Below the pieces are notes generated by a model. The model did no database searches and had not been told where the DNA came from. It saw only the letters and a list, made by a program, of their open reading frames with translations. DNA of 34,189 nucleotides, taken from the NCBI GenBank assembly GCA_021648125.1, contig JAKITK010000033.1, forward strand, positions 1 through 34,189. Reading direction: 5' to 3'. Positions 23,570 to 33,233 of the stretch are shown here, in pieces; the first letter of the stretch is position 1; each line of letters starts with the position of its first letter. Made by a program: the position numbers and the translations under genes. This DNA comes from Lysobacterales bacterium (GTDB lineage Bacteria; Pseudomonadota; Gammaproteobacteria; Xanthomonadales; SZUA-36).

Positions 23570-26500
23570 CCAGTGTTGTGATTAGTTTCTCATCAGGTCG
23601 TCTAAACCAGATACCATCAGTGCTTCCGGGCTTCATTCCGCGGGTAAATAAGTAATAAACACCACCGAAGTGATCAGTAAAGGAATAACTTGGCAATCGT
23701 TGTTGTAAATATCGATGCAGTGCCAAAGCATAAATCAAACCCTGCAGTGGATAGCGGTGGATTTGCATGGCAGCATCGAGGCTATTTGCAGCATAATCCT
23801 GCAATCTGTTGGATTTGTAATCTGCCAGATAATAACGCCCATTGTGTCGGAAAATAAGATCGATAAAACCGTGCATCATGCCCTTAAAATTAGGGAAATC
23901 AAACTGTGCTGCAGCGTTTTCCCAGGCCGGGAAACCTGCTAAAGCCCGCTGTAGTTTTGCTTGGCTCATTTGCCCCACCGAAAAATAAAACTCCATTTCA
24001 TCAAGACGCTGTTGGCGGTCTAATTGCTCTAGTTTTAAGCCTGCATCGGGCAAGTTCGTGGCCAATACATTCTTAACCATGCTAACTACGGCGTTGCCTT
24101 TATCCGCGTTAATTTCAACCAGGTTGTAACGAGCTGCCAAGTCTTGGATTTGCTTTTGCAAAGCCGCTACCTGATATTGGGTAAAATCCAGGTGCTCGAA
24201 AAGCTCATGTACAAACAAACCAAAACCCGGCCCCGCAGGCAGTGCCTGTATTTCATCGTTACCGGAGGTTAGTATATTAATATTACTAGCATCATAATCC
24301 GGCCGTTCACTGGCTTTCCCCCGGGTTAAGCTGGAATAACTATTCACCCACCAGTTATGTTCGATCCTCGCCTTAAATTGTTTAGCAACCGGTGCACTTG
24401 CAGTATTTGTATTGTATCCCTGCAGCTGTGACATCTCCGTAGGTGGATCAGCGATTTCAATGCTACCCTCTGATGCTATTGCTAGTTCATCCAGCCGGGA
24501 AAATATTTGTTCCTCGGTGTAGCCCCGCATATTACTCACCCCATTTTCAGCGGGGAATAATAACCAGGCGAAGGCTGAATTATTGGTGGTATTAATTTTA
24601 CCCATGCTCATTACACAAAGTTTTGCAGCACGGGTTATGGCAACATAAAACAGCCGAACATCTTCCGCCCGTAACTCTCTTTCCCGTTGTTTGTTTGCAG
24701 CCGCTAATTGTTTTTTATCAGCACAAAACTGCAGGCAGGGTTGCTGGTTTTCATCGTGATAATAAATAGCATTACCGCGGATACCCAATACTGGTGGACT
24801 CCAGGGGAATGGGATATAGACAATGGGATATTCCAAGCCTTTTGAGGAATGCATGGTCACTATTTTCACCAGACCTGCGTCACTTTCTAAGCGTAATTTA
24901 GCGGCATCACCTTCACTGGAGTGTTCGATTTGATCCTGCAACCAACGCCGCAGCTCTTCGACACCCGGGCGTGTTCTTGCGGCTTGCTGACAAAGCTCTA
25001 ACAGTTGCAGTAAATTCGTTAGGCGGCGTTCGCCATCCGAAAATCTAAGCATCCGTGCTGCAAGCTCTTCGCGCTTAAATAGCTGCTGGAAAGCCTGCAT
25101 AAAGCCGTGTTTTTTCCAGCTGTAGCGATAATCAAAAAATCGCCGTTGTAATTGCTCCCAATCGTTAGAATCATCGTTTAAAGCCTGCAGTTCCAGCGCA
25201 CTGTAGCCGAATAAACGACCCGCAAGCACAAAGCGAAGTAATTTACTGTCGTTACATTGCTCAACACTGTGTAAAAGATTTAGCAAAGCACTGGCTTCTT
25301 CAGTTTCAAAAACACTTTTATTAGACAGGGTAACGCTATTAATTCCTTTAGCCCGCAACGCTTTTTGAACTAAAGCCGCCTGTGCATGACTGCGCACTAA
25401 AATTGCAATATCTCGCGCTTTGACCCGCCGATCGCCGATTTGAACTGCGAATGATTCAGCCAATAGCATCAAAATGTGATTGGCACAATGAGCCGCTGCC
25501 GCATCGCGCGCATCACCGATGCGAAGCTTGTCTTTGCTGGAGTTTTGATCCTCCGATTGCAGTTTCCAGATTAAAAACGGAGCGGGTTCTACGCCTGCAA
25601 TTGTTAGCCTTTGTTTGTCAGCCACTGGCGATGCCAGCACTGGGTGGTATTGAATGGCATCCTGAATAAACGCCTCTGGTTGTTGGCTAAACAGACAATT
25701 TACGGCCTCAATTAGACCTGTGCTTGAGCGCCAGTTAACCCCCAATGAGTAGCGTTGATCGGCATCTTTAGCTGCCTGCATATAGGTAAAAATATCGCCG
25801 CCCCGGAAGCTGTATATTGCCTGTTTTGGATCACCAATAAGACACAAACTACCCGCGTTAGTCTGGGTGTAAATCGTTTTGAAAATACGATATTGAATTG
25901 CATCAGTATCCTGAAATTCATCAATCATGGCAACGGGGTAGCGATCGCTCAAATGCTCTGCCAACTGCCTGCCCTGATCACTTTGCAGTGCGTAATCCAG
26001 GTGACTCAGCAAGTCATTAAAGTAAAGCTGTTGTGCCGCTATTTTTGTATCGCTAAGGTGTTGTTTTATAAAACCACGGGCTTCCAGCAGGAAAGCCGTT
26101 TTATATACTGACACGATCTGGTTTATACCCTCAACCTGCTGCTGATAAATAGAACAAATCTCAAAAAACGGATTTTCTGGAGTGACAAACTTAGCTTTGG
26201 TTTTTTCTTGAAGGGTTTCTATAGTCAATAATTCAAATTTAGCACCTAGATTCATGCGCCTGAATGAATTATTTGCTACAGAAATTTCGGTAGCAGATTT
26301 GAGTGCTTTCTCTACTGCGCTTTTGTTGTAACTTTTACGATTAAGAGCACTATCACTTGTCAGGATTTTTTCAACTTCCGTGGCTTCCTGTTGCCAGCTA
26401 CTGGCTAGTTTTTGATGAAGATTTTCTAGTCCAGCAGTTTGTGAGTGCAATTGCTTTTCTAGTTTAGAAACCGACCCAGTCACTGGCAAAAGCGTGACTT

Positions 26501-27122
26501 CATCGAGCTGCAACTGTTCGCTAACTGCCGACAATAAGACATCCGGCGTGTTCCATTGTGCTATAAGCAATCTGTTGATCATCTGATCAGATTGTTTATT
26601 GCCAAACCATTGCCGCCAAAAATCTTCAGCCGCCTGTTGCCGCAGCATGGCCTCATCTTCTATAAAGTCTAGCTCGAAAGCCATACCCGTAGCAAAGGCA
26701 TTGTCCTGCAACATGCGTTGGCAGTAGCCGTGAATAGTAAACACCGCAGCCTCATCGATACTGACCACTGCCGCGCGTAAACGAACTTCATCGATGGTTT
26801 TATATTCCGCACGCTGATTGAGCCAATCAACTAATTCCGGATCATCTTTATAGGTAGTTTCCGTATCTGCTGATTGTAAAATTACCAATGCCTGTTGTAC
26901 CCGCTGACGGATCCGCGAACGAAGTTCTTCAGTGGCATCTTTGGTAAAGGTAACCACCAAAATTTGTTCTACTGTTAACGCTATTTCCAACAACTGACGC
27001 AAATACAAACTGGTAATGTTATAGGTTTTCCCGGTACCGGCACTTGCTTCAATTAGCGTAATACCATCGAGCGGTATGGCAAAGGGTTTGAGCTCTATCA
27101 TTGAATTTCCTGAAGTCACCAT
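23544..27122 (-). CDS. recB: RecBCD beta subunit, helicase-nuclease
   Basis: This 1192-aa protein is RecB, the 3'-5' helicase and only nuclease of RecBCD. Walker A is EASAGTGKTYNI near residue 25. Motif II is MIDEFQDTD near residue 400. Motif III/IV follows as GDPKQAIYSFRGGD. A C-terminal PD-(D/E)XK nuclease domain has HGFIDLIFRH and the catalytic LADYKSNRL. Length is close to the E. coli protein (1180 aa). The ATG touches the stop codon of recC, so the subunits are translated together. Confidence 0.97.
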   Translation of the reverse strand: MVTSGNSMIELKPFAIPLDGITLIEASAGTGKTYNITSLYLRQLLEIALTVEQILVVTFTKDATEELRSRIRQRVQQALVILQSADTETTYKDDPELVDWLNQRAEYKTIDEVRLRAAVVSIDEAAVFTIHGYCQRMLQDNAFATGMAFELDFIEDEAMLRQQAAEDFWRQWFGNKQSDQMINRLLIAQWNTPDVLLSAVSEQLQLDEVTLLPVTGSVSKLEKQLHSQTAGLENLHQKLASSWQQEATEVEKILTSDSALNRKSYNKSAVEKALKSATEISVANNSFRRMNLGAKFELLTIETLQEKTKAKFVTPENPFFEICSIYQQQVEGINQIVSVYKTAFLLEARGFIKQHLSDTKIAAQQLYFNDLLSHLDYALQSDQGRQLAEHLSDRYPVAMIDEFQDTDAIQYRIFKTIYTQTNAGSLCLIGDPKQAIYSFRGGDIFTYMQAAKDADQRYSLGVNWRSSTGLIEAVNCLFSQQPEAFIQDAIQYHPVLASPVADKQRLTIAGVEPAPFLIWKLQSEDQNSSKDKLRIGDARDAAAAHCANHILMLLAESFAVQIGDRRVKARDIAILVRSHAQAALVQKALRAKGINSVTLSNKSVFETEEASALLNLLHSVEQCNDSKLLRFVLAGRLFGYSALELQALNDDSNDWEQLQRRFFDYRYSWKKHGFMQAFQQLFKREELAARMLRFSDGERRLTNLLQLLELCQQAARTRPGVEELRRWLQDQIEHSSEGDAAKLRLESDAGLVKIVTMHSSKGLEYPIVYIPFPWSPPVLGIRGNAIYYHDENQQPCLQFCADKKQLAAANKQRERELRAEDVRLFYVAITRAAKLCVMSMGKINTTNNSAFAWLLFPAENGVSNMRGYTEEQIFSRLDELAIASEGSIEIADPPTEMSQLQGYNTNTASAPVAKQFKARIEHNWWVNSYSSLTRGKASERPDYDASNINILTSGNDEIQALPAGPGFGLFVHELFEHLDFTQYQVAALQKQIQDLAARYNLVEINADKGNAVVSMVKNVLATNLPDAGLKLEQLDRQQRLDEMEFYFSVGQMSQAKLQRALAGFPAWENAAAQFDFPNFKGMMHGFIDLIFRHNGRYYLADYKSNRLQDYAANSLDAAMQIHRYPLQGLIYALALHRYLQQRLPSYSFTDHFGGVYYLFTRGMKPGSTDGIWFRRPDEKLITTLDGCFGRGR

Positions 27123-30100
27123 TACACCTCCTCCTGATGATCAAGAATGGGTTGGTAAATTGCAGCCGCGATACTTTGGAACTCTTGATTTAGAGGCTCA
27201 CGATCCCGGAATAATACTGCGACAGCTTTATCTTCGCGCTCACCGGGACTGGGGAAGAAGTCGGAGCCTAGCCACTTTGTACGCCAGTTTTTATCTTCAT
27301 TACACCAGGCCCAGCTGGTTTTAGGAAAAAAGACTAGGGGTTTTTGCAACCCGTTAAGGTAATAATTCAGCAAAACCAGCATGTGCTTTTCTGCAGCAGC
27401 CGATCCCAAAGGCTTTAAATGCAAGGTTTCATCATCGGCCAGCATTACACTCCGCCCTGAATTTGGCAGACTAATAGCAACCAGCAAATGCTGAATCCAC
27501 AGGGTCAAACGGTCAATGGGGCGTAATTTACCGACCCTATAGGCAATCACTCCATTGGCATTAAACGGCTGAATGTCTCCACTCAGCTGCCAGCGGCCTA
27601 ATTGAATATCGATGCGCAGGGGTTCTATTGCTGGTCTTTCGGCCAACAAAGGGATTAATTTTTGATAAACATTCTGCACTGCCGCTCTGGTGTTTTCGGT
27701 AACAATTTTAGCGGATAAACCGTGCGGTAAACGACCACTACCCCGATATAAACCAAAGGCAATATCTTCTGATTGACCACTAAGTTGATTTTGTAGAACA
27801 TCAGCCTTAAGTTTCCAGTCTTCAAGGTAGTCAAGCTTGAACGGCTCCTGATTTTGAATACTGTCCTCTTCACTCGGCAAGCGCATACCCAATTGGTGGT
27901 GTAAATATGCAGCGGCTGGGTTTTTGAAAAACCGAATCAAGTCAGCAAGCCGGACATCAACAATGTCCGCTGGAATTTCTGGCAAACTTTCGTCATCCAC
28001 CGGATAAAACGCCTGAGCTGATATATTGCCCGGATTAATTGCCCAACTACTATCGTAACTAAACAATTGCGGGTGTTCCGGATTGAAGTAATCCGGATTA
28101 AACGGCTGTAAGGGGTGTTGAGTAAAAACTTGCTTTGATAGGGGTGGCTTAGCGTACGGATAACAAGCATCGAGGTAATCTACAAGTTCGTTAATGGTTT
28201 CAGCTGGCAGGCTTTCTTTGTCGGTGCGTACATTCCGGCTTTGGTAGCTTATAAACAAACACTCCCGGGCGGAGCACAGCGATTCTAGAAAAATATAGCG
28301 GTCGTCCAACCGTCGGGAACGATCTCCGCGCTGTGGGTTTTCCTGCATCAGATCGAAAGCATTAGCCGACTGTCGTCGCGGAAAATCGGCCTCGTTCATA
28401 CCCAGCATATAAATAACCCGGAAAGGCAGGCTACGCATGGGTATTAAATTACTAAAAGTTACCCCGCCGTGAAGAAAACCAGTAGCATTACCGGCATCAT
28501 CCAGGCTTTCGTTCAACAACTGTCGAACTACTGAAAGCGACAACTCTGCACTAAACCCGCCCTGCTCGGCTTCCTTCAAACACTGATCTAGACACCCGGA
28601 GATCAGCCTGAACAAATCATTATCTTCGTCAGTGTCTTGGGTAAAGAACTGTGCAAACATCCGCAATAAATCTATACGCCACTGACTAAGGGAACGATTT
28701 GCAGTCAGCGCTTTACGCCAATGGTCTAGACGATCCAGCAAGCTTTGCAATGCGCCAAGAACTTGTAATTCGTTGGTTTCAATATCCACATACGGAACGC
28801 GGGATGAATACATCAACCCTTCTTCATCCACCGGACTAACCAGACCCAGGAATAAGCGTTGTAGACCAAACTGCCAGCTGTGTAAGCCATCATCACCCGG
28901 CAAGCCTAAATCAATACGGTGGGCCGCATCAGCAGCCCAACGGATACCACTTTCGTGTACCCAGGTGCGAATTCGCTGCAGGTCTTGAGACTCTAATCTG
29001 AAACGCTGCTGTAGTGCCTTTACTTCAAGCAAAGCTAAGATATCGTTGGCACTAAAGCGGCTTTCGGGTAATTTCAATAAATAACGAATGGCTTCCGCAA
29101 GAGCACTATCAGCCCCGTAGGCGCGATCGGCAATACTGAAAGGGATTTTCTGTGATTTTTCTGCATTATCAAAAACTGCCTCGATAAGTGGTACATAGGC
29201 AGCCATATTGGGCGCCATCACTAATATTTCACGCGGTTTCAGGTCTTCCAGCTCTTCAAAGCAGCGTAATAAGTTATCTTGCAAAACCTGAACTTCACGC
29301 CATGGGGTATGCGTGCCATGCAGCTGAATGGATGGCCAAGTCTCTTCGAGGAATTCACGCCCGTTAAGTCTGCCATCTTCAAGTTGTAAGATATCTTTTT
29401 GCAAACCATGAAGAATACCCCCGGCCAAAGGCTCGCGAAAATCATCCTCGGCGGTACCATCCAATTCCAACAGCTGATCAAGATAGGCCTGACCAATATG
29501 CCCCATTGATGCTAACAGGGGATTGCCCAGATCCAAAAACGCGGCAAATGGGTCACTATCTTCGGCGAAAGCTCGCGCCCGTTTGAGTTGAGACTTTTCA
29601 CTGCGGATATCAGCCCAATAGTCTGCGGACAAATTCAGATGTGAAATACTGACATCGAGATACTGCCCCAGTTGTTTTAAAATCCCCATATAAACTGGTG
29701 CAAGTGCATTCAAACCGAAAAAACTTACCCGCTCTGGGAGTATTTCCGGATATTGAGGAGCTTGCTGCATTGCAGCAGACAGTCGCTGTAAAAGGCGCGC
29801 TCGGTGATTATTTTCTGTTTCAGTTAGACTGCGCCAAAGTAGTGCCTGCCAATGGGAATCTCTGCCACCTTCCCATGCCAGCACCATTTCCGGTCGGTAG
29901 ACCAGGTATTGATCAAAGCTATCCGCGGTTCGTTGGCTTAATTGGAACAGGCGTAAAGCTGGATCAGTACCGTCAATATAGTGTTTGAGCTCTGCAAATG
30001 TGGGTTTTTCGAGTAGTGCTGGTAATTTGGCATGAATCCGCCAGAGCAAACTACTGGAATCGAACAATGATTCTTCCGGGCTGGGAAGCCAGGCGCGTAA

Positions 30101-30313
30101 AACACGCCAGAAAAAAGGCCCGGGTGTAAGGAATTCTAAATTGGCGACCACTCCATCCCGAGTGGCTAAATAATGCGATAACCAGCGTCCCATACCGGGG
30201 TTGGGTACAACCACCAACTGGGCACATAATGGATCACCTGTCTCATCGCCAAGCCGAGTAGCCAGCGATTCGGCAAGAACTTCTAGAATATTACTTTGCT
30301 GTAAACTTATCAT
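27122..30313 (-). CDS. recC: RecBCD gamma subunit, Chi-recognition
   Basis: This 1063-aa protein is RecC, which has helicase-like folds that have lost catalysis, recognises Chi and splits the DNA strands. It begins MISLQQSNILEVLAESLA and contains VVVPNPGMGRWLSHYLA, DRYIFLESLCSARECLFISY and MNEADFPRR, all typical of the family. It is slightly shorter than the E. coli protein (1122 aa). It is the first gene of the operon. A 19-base palindrome lies 23 bases upstream of the ATG. Confidence 0.96.
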   Translation of the reverse strand: MISLQQSNILEVLAESLATRLGDETGDPLCAQLVVVPNPGMGRWLSHYLATRDGVVANLEFLTPGPFFWRVLRAWLPSPEESLFDSSSLLWRIHAKLPALLEKPTFAELKHYIDGTDPALRLFQLSQRTADSFDQYLVYRPEMVLAWEGGRDSHWQALLWRSLTETENNHRARLLQRLSAAMQQAPQYPEILPERVSFFGLNALAPVYMGILKQLGQYLDVSISHLNLSADYWADIRSEKSQLKRARAFAEDSDPFAAFLDLGNPLLASMGHIGQAYLDQLLELDGTAEDDFREPLAGGILHGLQKDILQLEDGRLNGREFLEETWPSIQLHGTHTPWREVQVLQDNLLRCFEELEDLKPREILVMAPNMAAYVPLIEAVFDNAEKSQKIPFSIADRAYGADSALAEAIRYLLKLPESRFSANDILALLEVKALQQRFRLESQDLQRIRTWVHESGIRWAADAAHRIDLGLPGDDGLHSWQFGLQRLFLGLVSPVDEEGLMYSSRVPYVDIETNELQVLGALQSLLDRLDHWRKALTANRSLSQWRIDLLRMFAQFFTQDTDEDNDLFRLISGCLDQCLKEAEQGGFSAELSLSVVRQLLNESLDDAGNATGFLHGGVTFSNLIPMRSLPFRVIYMLGMNEADFPRRQSANAFDLMQENPQRGDRSRRLDDRYIFLESLCSARECLFISYQSRNVRTDKESLPAETINELVDYLDACYPYAKPPLSKQVFTQHPLQPFNPDYFNPEHPQLFSYDSSWAINPGNISAQAFYPVDDESLPEIPADIVDVRLADLIRFFKNPAAAYLHHQLGMRLPSEEDSIQNQEPFKLDYLEDWKLKADVLQNQLSGQSEDIAFGLYRGSGRLPHGLSAKIVTENTRAAVQNVYQKLIPLLAERPAIEPLRIDIQLGRWQLSGDIQPFNANGVIAYRVGKLRPIDRLTLWIQHLLVAISLPNSGRSVMLADDETLHLKPLGSAAAEKHMLVLLNYYLNGLQKPLVFFPKTSWAWCNEDKNWRTKWLGSDFFPSPGEREDKAVAVLFRDREPLNQEFQSIAAAIYQPILDHQEEV

Positions 30314-30335
30314 TCATACAAGTTTACCCAATCTT

Positions 30336-30354
30336 ATTCTCAATAATTGAGAAT
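30336..30354. promoter_or_regulatory. Nineteen-base perfect palindrome ahead of recC
   Basis: ATTCTCAATAATTGAGAAT is a perfect palindrome around a central A. Size and AT-rich arms recall Fur-type or other dimeric repressor boxes, but it does not match the Fur consensus in detail. Confidence 0.5.
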
Positions 30355-30701
30355 ATACGAATTAATCTAACTTGGACTGCAAATAGCACATGGGCATTTT
30401 AGGAAAACGGAGCATAAGCCTAGGCCCCTGATTGCTACCGAGTGCCGTCCCTACCTTGAATATAAAATATATGGGAGCGCGACATGAGGATGAGAGCAAA
30501 TGAAGCCTCCTAGCTTCCCAATAACCGTTACCCGTAAATCACTCGCTTAGGTAACTGATGCCGTATTATAGCCTAAATAAAGCTAGGGATAATTGATACG
30601 CATCAGTCAAACCAAAGGTTCATTTGTAGCGTGTTGATATCAGTAACAAGCCTGTGTAGATGTAACACTTACCATTCATCTGAGTTTTGAGGTAAGTTTC
30701 G

Positions 30702-30726
30702 TATAAAATACCTAAGGACTTAGGTA
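30702..30726 (+). promoter_or_regulatory. -10 element followed by perfect inverted repeat before the TPR regulator
   Basis: A TATAAAAT (30702-30709) runs straight into TACCTAAG-GA-CTTAGGTA (30709-30726), an inverted repeat with 8-bp arms. It covers the expected transcription start and ends 32 bases before the start codon. This is a classic position for an autorepression operator. No good -35 box is seen. Confidence 0.5.
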
Positions 30727-30757
30727 GAATAACCACTGTTATTTCTGGATAATTATA

Positions 30758-33052
30758 TTGATTCAATTTCTCGACATTACTGTAGATGCTTCAAAACGGA
30801 GTGTTTGCAAAAACGGTAAAAAAATTCGAACATCATCTCTAAACTTCGACATGCTGGTTTATTTTCTTGGAAACCCAAACGAGATTATCAGTAAGGAGGA
30901 GTTAAAGAGGAATGTTTGGGTCGACCGTGTGGTTTCAGATAATACCGTTTACAAGCAGATTAAACGCTTTAAGGAAGAGTTATTGGTAGTATGTTCTGAT
31001 GAAGAACTATTACAGTCAGTACATGGCCGAGGCGTTGTGTTTACCGCAGAGGTCACGAGGATTAGCAAATCTGAGGATCTCAGCGAGGGAAAAAACAAAC
31101 CTTTAACCGACAAACAATCATTGTTGCTCAAATTGTCTTTGTTGTTAGTGATCCTAGTATTGGTTTTTGTTTTCTTTCAGATAAATTCAATCAAGCAGAA
31201 AAGCGCGAAACTAAGCCAAAAAATTGAACGCTTAGCTATTGTTTATCAGACCGATGGTAATCAAGTCACAACCAACCATCAACGGGCTATTGCTCAAGCT
31301 TTAAAGTCTCAAATGCTAATCAACGACCAATTGAATGTGGGCTTGGAGAAGGATTCTTCTGATGGAGAAACATTTAAACAAATCAGCGCCGCTTTAGTAC
31401 ATGATTTAGGTTATAACCATGTGCTTAATATGCAGATTATTACGCATGAATACGGCATCAAGGCTCTCGTCTATCTTCGCCAAGAAGACTATATCTCTCC
31501 ATTAAAGATATTTGAGGTAGATGGGAGTTATGAGTTGGTAAATAAAGTTTCAGGCTGGGTGTTTAAGCAACTACAGTCAGGCGTATCTGCATCTATCACC
31601 GATATGACAAGCTCTGAGAGTGCTTTTAATGACTACCTGGCAGCAATTAGATGGAATATCGAGAACAAATCAGATTTAGCCATAGAATCACTTGAACGAG
31701 CTGTAGAAAAAGACCCTGAGTTTTTTCGTGCCTGGAATCGACTGGCTGGCGAATATATTAAAAGAGGCAAAGTTGAGAAAGCCGTTACTGTGCTCAATAA
31801 AATTGATTTATCTCAAGCATCTGATCGCTTAAGTTTTGATGTTCTTGGCATGCGAGCCTCTAGTTATTTTTACTTAGGAAATCTCAGCATGGCATCCACT
31901 ACCCAAGATGAAGCCTTGGAATATGCGAAAAAACTCCATGACCCAATGATTCAGGTTATTGCTTTAGTGAACCAGTCGTACATTTATTCCGCTATGTTTT
32001 TGCCCGACGAGGCTCGGAAAAACTTGGAGGAAGCTCTGTTATATGTTGATAAAAACTATCAAAAATCAATATTATCAAAGATATATACTGGTTTATTTGA
32101 CATCTATAATAAAAGCTACGATACGGTTAATGCTTTGCACTATGCGCAATTGGCTTATAAGAGCGCACAGTCAGCTGATAATAAAAGATCCACCAATGTT
32201 GCGCTATCCAACTGGGCAGGTGCGCTAGTAATGAATGCAGAATTTGACAAAGCTTATGCTGCGGCACAAAAGGTTGTCGACTATAGCGAGGCGAACACTA
32301 AAGAGGTTCTGATCGGATCAGCGGCGCTAATACTAATGACCCAGGTTGATCTTATATATGGGCGCTTCAAGACTGCAAGGCTCAAATTAGATGCTTTAGA
32401 AGTAAAGCTGAGAAATTTTGAGTACCCCCCATTGATTATTGAGTATCTGAATTTTGAGCATGTTTATCATCTAAATAGCGGCAATTTATCAACCGCAGCA
32501 GATTTTCTTGAACAGTCAAGAACACTGACTCTTGAGGTTGAAAATTTGGATGTGAGAATTCATTCTGTAATGCTACAGGTAGCTTACGACTTGCGTACCA
32601 AACAGCAAAATATTTCAATAGAACCGCTGTTGATTTATGATCAACCAATGCCATACAGTCCACACTTATATGCCAAAGCACAGGTTTTAGCTCACAACAA
32701 GCAAGGCAAAGAAGCCGAGCTACAATTTGAACAGAGTATGCGCAATTACCAAAAACGCGGCCAAAAATACATATTGATTAATGCGATTAATGCTTATTTG
32801 AGTTTTATGTTAAGTAATAACAACACTTCGCAGCAGGTTTCTAACTGGCTAAATACATTGGATTCAATCTCAGCCCCACCTTACCCCTATCTAAAACATA
32901 AAGCATTGTATCAATCCTTAATTGGCAGCAATAAGAGCGCAGCTGAAACCATGCAACAGCTTAAAGATAGGGCTAACGACTGGTGGAATACAGATGATGA
33001 ACTAACATTGTTAAAATACTCCGAACTTGCTCGCACCCAAACCCAACCCTAA
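30758..33052 (+). CDS. Membrane-anchored winged-helix regulator with TPR-like repeats (CadC/ToxR type)
   Basis: This 764-aa protein has an OmpR/PhoB-type winged-helix domain at residues 1-98, with LNFDMLVYFLGNPNEIISKEEL, VWVDRVVSDNTVYKQIKRF and VHGRGVVF as the wing. A single transmembrane segment follows (about 122-142), and then a long periplasmic helical region with TPR-like repeats from about residue 280 (AWNRLAGEYIKRGKVEKAVTVL, ALHYAQLAYKSAQ). Proteins of this build sense periplasmic signals and bind DNA from the membrane. I use TTG 30758. The winged helix begins right there, and a stop codon lies 11 codons upstream with no ATG or GTG between, so an unusual start seems real. The target genes are unknown; autoregulation is likely from the inverted repeat upstream. 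Confidence 0.85.
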   Translation: MIQFLDITVDASKRSVCKNGKKIRTSSLNFDMLVYFLGNPNEIISKEELKRNVWVDRVVSDNTVYKQIKRFKEELLVVCSDEELLQSVHGRGVVFTAEVTRISKSEDLSEGKNKPLTDKQSLLLKLSLLLVILVLVFVFFQINSIKQKSAKLSQKIERLAIVYQTDGNQVTTNHQRAIAQALKSQMLINDQLNVGLEKDSSDGETFKQISAALVHDLGYNHVLNMQIITHEYGIKALVYLRQEDYISPLKIFEVDGSYELVNKVSGWVFKQLQSGVSASITDMTSSESAFNDYLAAIRWNIENKSDLAIESLERAVEKDPEFFRAWNRLAGEYIKRGKVEKAVTVLNKIDLSQASDRLSFDVLGMRASSYFYLGNLSMASTTQDEALEYAKKLHDPMIQVIALVNQSYIYSAMFLPDEARKNLEEALLYVDKNYQKSILSKIYTGLFDIYNKSYDTVNALHYAQLAYKSAQSADNKRSTNVALSNWAGALVMNAEFDKAYAAAQKVVDYSEANTKEVLIGSAALILMTQVDLIYGRFKTARLKLDALEVKLRNFEYPPLIIEYLNFEHVYHLNSGNLSTAADFLEQSRTLTLEVENLDVRIHSVMLQVAYDLRTKQQNISIEPLLIYDQPMPYSPHLYAKAQVLAHNKQGKEAELQFEQSMRNYQKRGQKYILINAINAYLSFMLSNNNTSQQVSNWLNTLDSISAPPYPYLKHKALYQSLIGSNKSAAETMQQLKDRANDWWNTDDELTLLKYSELARTQTQP

Positions 33053-33120
33053 ACACTGCTTTTGCTCTAAAGTCGTTAGAACCTTCCCCAAAATACCTCT
33101 ATTTAACAAAAATCACAATT

Positions 33121-33140
33121 TGCCAGATTTTGCCAGATTT
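33121..33140 (+). repeat. Tandem 10-base repeat after the TPR regulator
   Basis: TGCCAGATTT occurs twice in tandem, followed by TGCCC, in the noncoding tail of the regulator gene. Confidence 0.7.
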
Positions 33141-33193
33141 GCCCCACTCTTATTCAGTTAGTATGTGTGATGGAATAATAAGAGAGTGATTAC

Positions 33194-33233
33194 ATGAGTA
33201 TTTTTTCGCACAAGGCGTTGTTGTGCATGTTTT
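33194..33233 (+). pseudogene. 5' fragment of a small gene probably cut by the IS66 element
   Basis: An ATG at 33194 with a good ribosome binding site (GAGAGTG, seven bases upstream) opens MSIFSHKALLCMF and reaches the proposed IS66 end within 14 codons. An imperfect inverted repeat (CACTCT...AGAGTG) lies around the ribosome binding site. The rest of the gene would be outside the window beyond the element. Confidence 0.4.

Larger units (their letters stand above)
30314..30757. other. Divergent intergenic region between recC and the TPR regulator
   Basis: No gene is visible in these 444 bases. They hold the palindrome at 30336-30354, a small hairpin GAAGC/GCTTC near 30502-30517 and the promoter/inverted repeat at 30702-30726. 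The middle part shows nothing else that I can interpret. Confidence 0.5.

Noticed and set aside
33121-33145. CRISPR-like short repeats
   Set aside because: Only two 10-base tandem copies without spacers; no cas genes in the window.
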